DNA of 64,000 nt from Ensifer adhaerens (GTDB lineage: Bacteria > Pseudomonadota > Alphaproteobacteria > Rhizobiales > Rhizobiaceae): the NCBI RefSeq assembly GCF_028993555.1, contig NZ_CP118611.1, positions 2,503,501-2,567,500 of the forward strand, in the 5' to 3' direction. The position numbers were made by a program, and so were the translations under genes. This document shows positions 60,391 to 64,000 of this stretch, in pieces; position 1 is the stretch's first letter; each line of letters begins with the position of its first letter. The notes under the pieces are model-generated. The model did not search any database, had not been told where the DNA came from, and saw only the letters and a list, made by a program, of their open reading frames with translations.

Positions 60391-61827
60391 GCCGTGGTAG
60401 ACAGAAATGGTTTTCATGCTGGCGAAGCCGTAGAGGGCCTCAAAACCCTTCTCGCGGCCATGGCCAGATTTCTTGACACCGCCGAAGGGCAGTTCGACGC
60501 CGCCGCCGGCGCCATAATTGTTGATGAACACCTGGCCGGCGTGAACGGCGCGCGCCAGCCGCAGTTGTCTGCCACCGTCATTGGTCCAGACGCCGCAGAC
60601 GAGCCCGTAGGCGGTGCCGTTGGCAAGGCGGATCGCTTCTTCCTCGCCGTCGAACGGCATGATCACTTGCACTGGGCCGAAGATCTCTTCCTGCACGGTG
60701 CGGTGTTCATGCGGCACGTCGCGCAAAAGCGTCGGCGCGACATAGGCGCCTTCGGCCGGCGCATCGGCGACGATCGCACCCTGGGCTGCAACCTTCAGGC
60801 CGTCCTTGGCGGCACCGGCGAGGAAGTCCTCGATGATCGCCTTCTGCCGTTGCGAGACCACAGGCCCGACGGAGAGATCGGCGCCTGCCGGGCCGACCTT
60901 GAGGGCGCGGTAGCGCTCGCTCATGCGTGCGACGACGTCCTCATAGACGGCGCGCTCGACCAGGATGCGCGACGAGGCCGAGCAGGTCTGGCCGGCGTTC
61001 TGAATGCCGGCGTTGACGAGGAAGGGAACGGCGCGGTCGAGGTCGGCATCGGCAAAGACGATCTGCGCCGACTTGCCGCCGAGTTCGAGCGTCACCGGCA
61101 CAGCGTTCTTGGCTGCCGCCGCCTGGACCGTTTCGCCAGTGCGGACCGAACCGGTAAAGGAGATGTGGTTGACGTCAGGGTGTTCGGAAAGGGCGGCGCC
61201 CGCCTCAGAACCGAAGCCGGTCACAACATTCAACGCACCCGACGGCAGGCCTTCCTCTTCGGCGATGCGTGCGAATTCCAGGATCGTCAGGCAAGCCTCT
61301 TCGGCCGGCTTGACCACCGCCGCATTGCCCATGGCAAGTGCCGCACCAAGGCTGCGGCCGAGGATCTGCATCGGGTAGTTCCAGGGGACGATGTGCCCCG
61401 TGACCCCATGCGGTTCGTAGACGGTCAGCACCGTGAAGCCGTTCTGATAGGGAATGGTATCGCCATGCACCTTGTCGGCCGCACCGCCATAGAATTCGAG
61501 ATAGCGGGCAAGCGCCACCACATCTGCGCGCGCCTGCGTCACGGGCTTGCCAACATCGCGGGCCTCGAGGTCGGTCAGGAGATCGATGTTGCGCAAGACC
61601 GCCGCCGATATCCGGGTCAGCACCCGCCCGCGCTCGGTCGGGGTCATGCGACCCCAGTCACCTGCAAGGGCAGCGCGCGCGGAGCGCACGGCCAGATCGA
61701 TGTCCTCCCGGGTTCCCCGGGCAATGCGTGCGAACTCCTGGCCGTTGGAGGGATCCCGCACGGGGATGAACTCGCCGCTCGATGCATCCTGCCAAGTGTT
61801 TGCGATGAAATTGCCGTAGGTCTTCAC
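60388..61827 (-). CDS. Aldehyde dehydrogenase
   Basis: NAD(P)-dependent aldehyde dehydrogenase of 479 residues with N150 in VPWNYP, E248 in LELGGKS and the nucleophile C282 in NAGQTCSASS. The start is a GTG at 61827, 1 base after the GntR stop, with the AAAGAGG site inside the end of the regulator gene. The stop codon lies inside a RIME-like palindrome; the last residues before it (KTISVYHG) look complete. It resembles gamma-aminobutyraldehyde, betaine-aldehyde and similar enzymes. Substrate unknown. Confidence 0.87.
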   Translation of the reverse strand: MKTYGNFIANTWQDASSGEFIPVRDPSNGQEFARIARGTREDIDLAVRSARAALAGDWGRMTPTERGRVLTRISAAVLRNIDLLTDLEARDVGKPVTQARADVVALARYLEFYGGAADKVHGDTIPYQNGFTVLTVYEPHGVTGHIVPWNYPMQILGRSLGAALAMGNAAVVKPAEEACLTILEFARIAEEEGLPSGALNVVTGFGSEAGAALSEHPDVNHISFTGSVRTGETVQAAAAKNAVPVTLELGGKSAQIVFADADLDRAVPFLVNAGIQNAGQTCSASSRILVERAVYEDVVARMSERYRALKVGPAGADLSVGPVVSQRQKAIIEDFLAGAAKDGLKVAAQGAIVADAPAEGAYVAPTLLRDVPHEHRTVQEEIFGPVQVIMPFDGEEEAIRLANGTAYGLVCGVWTNDGGRQLRLARAVHAGQVFINNYGAGGGVELPFGGVKKSGHGREKGFEALYGFASMKTISVYHG

Positions 61828-61828
61828 G

Positions 61829-62512
61829 TCATGCCTCTTTATCAGTCTCGCGCGCCTCAAGGAGCGCTTTCAATCTCGTTGCTGTCGCGTTGATATGGGC
61901 GCGTGCCAGTTTCTCGGCCTCGTCGAGGTTGCGCGCTGCAATTGCCTCGACGATCAGCGCGTGTTCGGCGACGGCGGCGCTGGCGCGCTCGCTGGACAGC
62001 GAGAAGGCCGGCGCAAAGACCTGCGAAGTCATGCGTAGCAGCGGTCCGAGCGGCGCCAGTGACATGTTACGCGAGGCGGAAACGATTGCCTCGTGAAAGT
62101 CGACGTTGGACTGGGTATAGGCGCCCGGATCCCAGCTTTCGACGACCTTGCGCTGCCGTTCGACCTGTTTGGCGAGGTCCTTGATTTCGGCCGATGTCGC
62201 ACGCTCGGCGGCGTTGCGCGCAGCAACCCCGTCCATCGCCTCACGCACCGCGTAGGCGTCGAGCAGCTTCGGCAGGTCGGCCGTTGCGACCCTCACACCG
62301 CTGCCCGGCTTGTTGACGACAAGGCCATCGCGCTCCAGCACCCGCAAGGCTTCGCGCAGCGGCGTGCGGCTGATGCCGAACTCGGCGGCGATCCGCTCCT
62401 GGCGCAGCGTCGCGCCCGGCGCATAGACGCCGGCATAGATGCGTTCGCGAAGCGCCTGTGCCACTTCGTCGAGAAGGCGTGACTGGCTTCGCCATTCGAA
62501 AGATTGGTTCAT
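61829..62512 (-). CDS. GntR-family (FadR subfamily) transcriptional regulator
   Basis: The 227-residue regulator has a winged helix (about 18-75, QERIAAEFGISRTPLREALRV) and an FCD-type ligand domain (about 85-215, with FHEAIVSASRN and EHALIVEAI). The ATG at 62512 has GGGAGG upstream; the frame to 62536 adds 8 unconvincing residues. It leads the unit with the aldehyde dehydrogenase and SDR. A perfect palindrome at 62539-62553 just upstream is its probable operator. Confidence 0.86.
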   Translation of the reverse strand: MNQSFEWRSQSRLLDEVAQALRERIYAGVYAPGATLRQERIAAEFGISRTPLREALRVLERDGLVVNKPGSGVRVATADLPKLLDAYAVREAMDGVAARNAAERATSAEIKDLAKQVERQRKVVESWDPGAYTQSNVDFHEAIVSASRNMSLAPLGPLLRMTSQVFAPAFSLSSERASAAVAEHALIVEAIAARNLDEAEKLARAHINATATRLKALLEARETDKEA

Positions 62513-62538
62513 CGATCCCTCCCAAGATCGAGGCAAAT

Positions 62539-62553
62539 TGTATCCAGGATACA
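62539..62553. promoter_or_regulatory. Palindrome TGTATCC-A-GGATACA, candidate GntR operator
   Basis: Perfect 7-1-7 palindrome 27 bases upstream of the regulator start, with no other symmetric site nearby. GntR proteins of this branch bind palindromes around TGTATNCA-like cores in their own promoter, so autoregulation of the GntR-aldehyde dehydrogenase unit is inferred. Confidence 0.65.
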
Positions 62554-62707
62554 GGCCGTGTCAATCCGGCGATGAGGCATAAGCCCCACGGATTTTCAAT
62601 CAGCGAGGGCCAGGATGCAGGCCTCGGCCAATCGCGACCGACGCGGGCGCGTTGACGAGTGGCTCGTCGCGGCTTCTATTAGGAGCAGCTGTGGTGGGAG
62701 GCTGGCC

Positions 62708-63475
62708 GTGCAGATGCTTGATTGGATTGCGATTATCCTATTTTCCGTAACCTGGGTGGCATTGGAGCCGATGATGGCGCTTGGCTGGCCGCGCCGGACA
62801 GACAGCCTGATGCTGGACATGGTGCGTATCAGGCAGGCCTGGATGCGCGAGGTCCTGACACGGGACACCAATTTCATCGGCGATGCCGCCATCCTCGGTC
62901 ACACGATCAACTCGGCCTCGTTTTTCGGTTCGGCCAATCTCATCGTCATCGTCGCCATGAGCAGTGCGCTTTTCATTCAGCCGACGATCGGCCTTCAGTC
63001 GGGGATCATCGCGATGTTCGCGCCGATCGAACCGCTGTGGCTGTTCCAATGCAAGGTTCTCCTCGTCATGGCCACATTGCTGCGAGGGCTTTCCGAATTC
63101 ATCTGGGCGGTCCGGCAGATCAACTATTGCCTTGCGGCAATCGGAGCCAGCCCGTCGCGGGACGAAGCCCGGGACATCGCCGCCTGGACCCACGCCTTGT
63201 CGCTGATGATCAATCCGGCCCTTCGCTCTTTCAGCCAGGGTGTTCGCTCCTACTACTTCACCGTTGCTGCGGCTCTCTGGTTCTTGGGCCCGATCGCGTT
63301 TCTCGTCGCTATCGTCGGCTCGGTGGGACTTCTCGTCTGGAGACACAGCTGGTCGGATACGGCAAAGGGCGTGATGGAGGTGCGCAAGCTGCTGGATGAG
63401 GGGCATCTGGCGGTTCGCGCGGGCGAAGCAGAGGCCCAGGTGGCGGCCCGCTCCCTGACGGCCGGCGAGAACTGA
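62708..63475 (+). CDS. DUF599 family membrane protein
   Basis: The 255-residue membrane protein has about four hydrophobic helices (near 5-25, 75-95, 110-135 and 190-220). The opening IILFSVTWVALEP, the DTNFIGDAAILGHTINSASFFGSANL segment and the RGLSEFIWAVRQINY block are characteristic of DUF599. A GTG at 62708, 7 bases after GGGAGG, is preferred to an upstream frame start at 62615. It is divergent from the GntR gene and has no functional link visible to it. No function is known for the family. Confidence 0.78.
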   Translation: MQMLDWIAIILFSVTWVALEPMMALGWPRRTDSLMLDMVRIRQAWMREVLTRDTNFIGDAAILGHTINSASFFGSANLIVIVAMSSALFIQPTIGLQSGIIAMFAPIEPLWLFQCKVLLVMATLLRGLSEFIWAVRQINYCLAAIGASPSRDEARDIAAWTHALSLMINPALRSFSQGVRSYYFTVAAALWFLGPIAFLVAIVGSVGLLVWRHSWSDTAKGVMEVRKLLDEGHLAVRAGEAEAQVAARSLTAGEN

Positions 63476-63606
63476 CCCTCCGCCCGACCGGGCCTGCTGC
63501 CGTGGGCACTGCTTCGCACAGCGCCCGCCTTGCAAAAGGAACCGGTTGGCAAGCGACCAGCGCGATACCATCTAGAGAGTCTTGAAACGTCCGAAGGGGA
63601 ACAGTC

Positions 63607-63987
63607 ATGTCTGATAAGTCGATCAAGTTCCCCGGTCCCGACCATCCGATCACCATCGACCGAAATCCGGAGCGCGTCGTCGTCAAGCTCGGCGGTCGCG
63701 TCGTCGCCGACACGCGCAATGCCCTGATATTGCGCGAGGCGTCCTATCCGTCGGTGCAATACATTCCGCGTGAGGATGTCGACATGTCGCTGCTCGAGCG
63801 CAGCGATCACACCTCCCACTGCCCTTACAAAGGTGACGCTTCCTTTTACAGCATCGCGATCGGCGACCAGCTGTCGAAGAACGCCGTCTGGACCTATGAA
63901 GACCCGCATGCTGCGGTTGCCGACATCAGAAACCGGCTGGCCTTCTATCCGGACCGGGTGGATTCGATCGAAGAGTCTCGGCCCTAG
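63607..63987 (+). CDS. DUF427 family protein
   Basis: The 126-residue protein belongs to the DUF427 family of small beta-rich (cyclic barrel-like) proteins. It shows the conserved SDHTSHCPYKGDASFYSI block near residue 66 and NAVWTYEDPH near 92. An AAGGGGAAC ribosome site precedes the ATG. It follows the DUF599 gene on the same strand after 131 bases. The family has no assigned activity; no enzymatic residues can be claimed. Confidence 0.85.
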   Translation: MSDKSIKFPGPDHPITIDRNPERVVVKLGGRVVADTRNALILREASYPSVQYIPREDVDMSLLERSDHTSHCPYKGDASFYSIAIGDQLSKNAVWTYEDPHAAVADIRNRLAFYPDRVDSIEESRP

Positions 63988-64000
63988 GCGGGAAAGGGCG

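Overview
The window comes from an alphaproteobacterium of the Rhizobiales, most likely Sinorhizobium/Ensifer or a close Rhizobium relative. The evidence is high GC with strong third-position bias, two copies of a short palindromic repeat (38220-38273 and 60342-60390) resembling the RIME-type elements of rhizobia, a very high density of catabolic operons with their own regulators and ABC importers, and genes packed with ATGA stop/start overlaps. The housekeeping gene leuB argues for a chromosome or chromid. I saw no rRNA, tRNA, CRISPR array, prophage or insertion sequence.

Left part (1-25.2 kb), aromatic and amine catabolism. A homoprotocatechuate meta-cleavage operon runs leftwards in the order hpaF, hpaE, hpaD, an aromatic amino acid decarboxylase-like gene, a single-domain hpaG-type gene, hpaH and hpaI (cut by the window edge). 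A divergent MarR gene (hpaR) faces it across an inverted-repeat operator. The matching 4-hydroxyphenylacetate 3-hydroxylase genes hpaB and hpaC, with their AraC-type regulator hpaA, lie 15 kb away at 22.1-25.2 kb. Between the two halves is an IclR-controlled module at 7.1-16.9 kb: a sugar/amine kinase-like phosphotransferase, a phospho-lyase-type class III aminotransferase, an omega-transaminase, a HAD phosphatase and a Tm-1-like protein, divergent from an amino-acid permease and an aldehyde dehydrogenase. It looks like a kinase plus phospho-lyase route for a hydroxylated amine. A LysR / divergent adenine deaminase / membrane protein set and a GAF-GGDEF-PilZ cyclic-di-GMP protein follow.

Middle part (25.2-38.9 kb). 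A polyamine/opine-type ABC transporter is coupled to a DmpA-family P1 peptidase, with an RpiR regulator and a cytosine deaminase-like enzyme. Then come a GlxA-type regulator with a TehA/SLAC1-like channel, and a sulfur cassette (cysteine desulfurase-like class V enzyme, persulfide dioxygenase-like metallohydrolase, TauE/SafE exporter) divergent from an Lrp/AsnC regulator. The leader of the cassette holds a very long hairpin and one RIME-like repeat.

Right part (38.9-64 kb). An eleven-gene sugar-acid locus around a FadR-type GntR regulator holds an RbsABC-type importer, two mannonate dehydratase family proteins, two SDRs, an SMP-30 lactonase, an epimerase, a FAH-family hydrolase and an RraA-family aldolase. 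Together they fit an oxidative, non-phosphorylating sugar route ending in pyruvate. leuB follows, then a dipeptide-type ABC operon with an amidase and a 75-residue ACT-like protein, an SDR / aldehyde dehydrogenase / GntR set with a clear palindromic operator, and finally DUF599 and DUF427 proteins.
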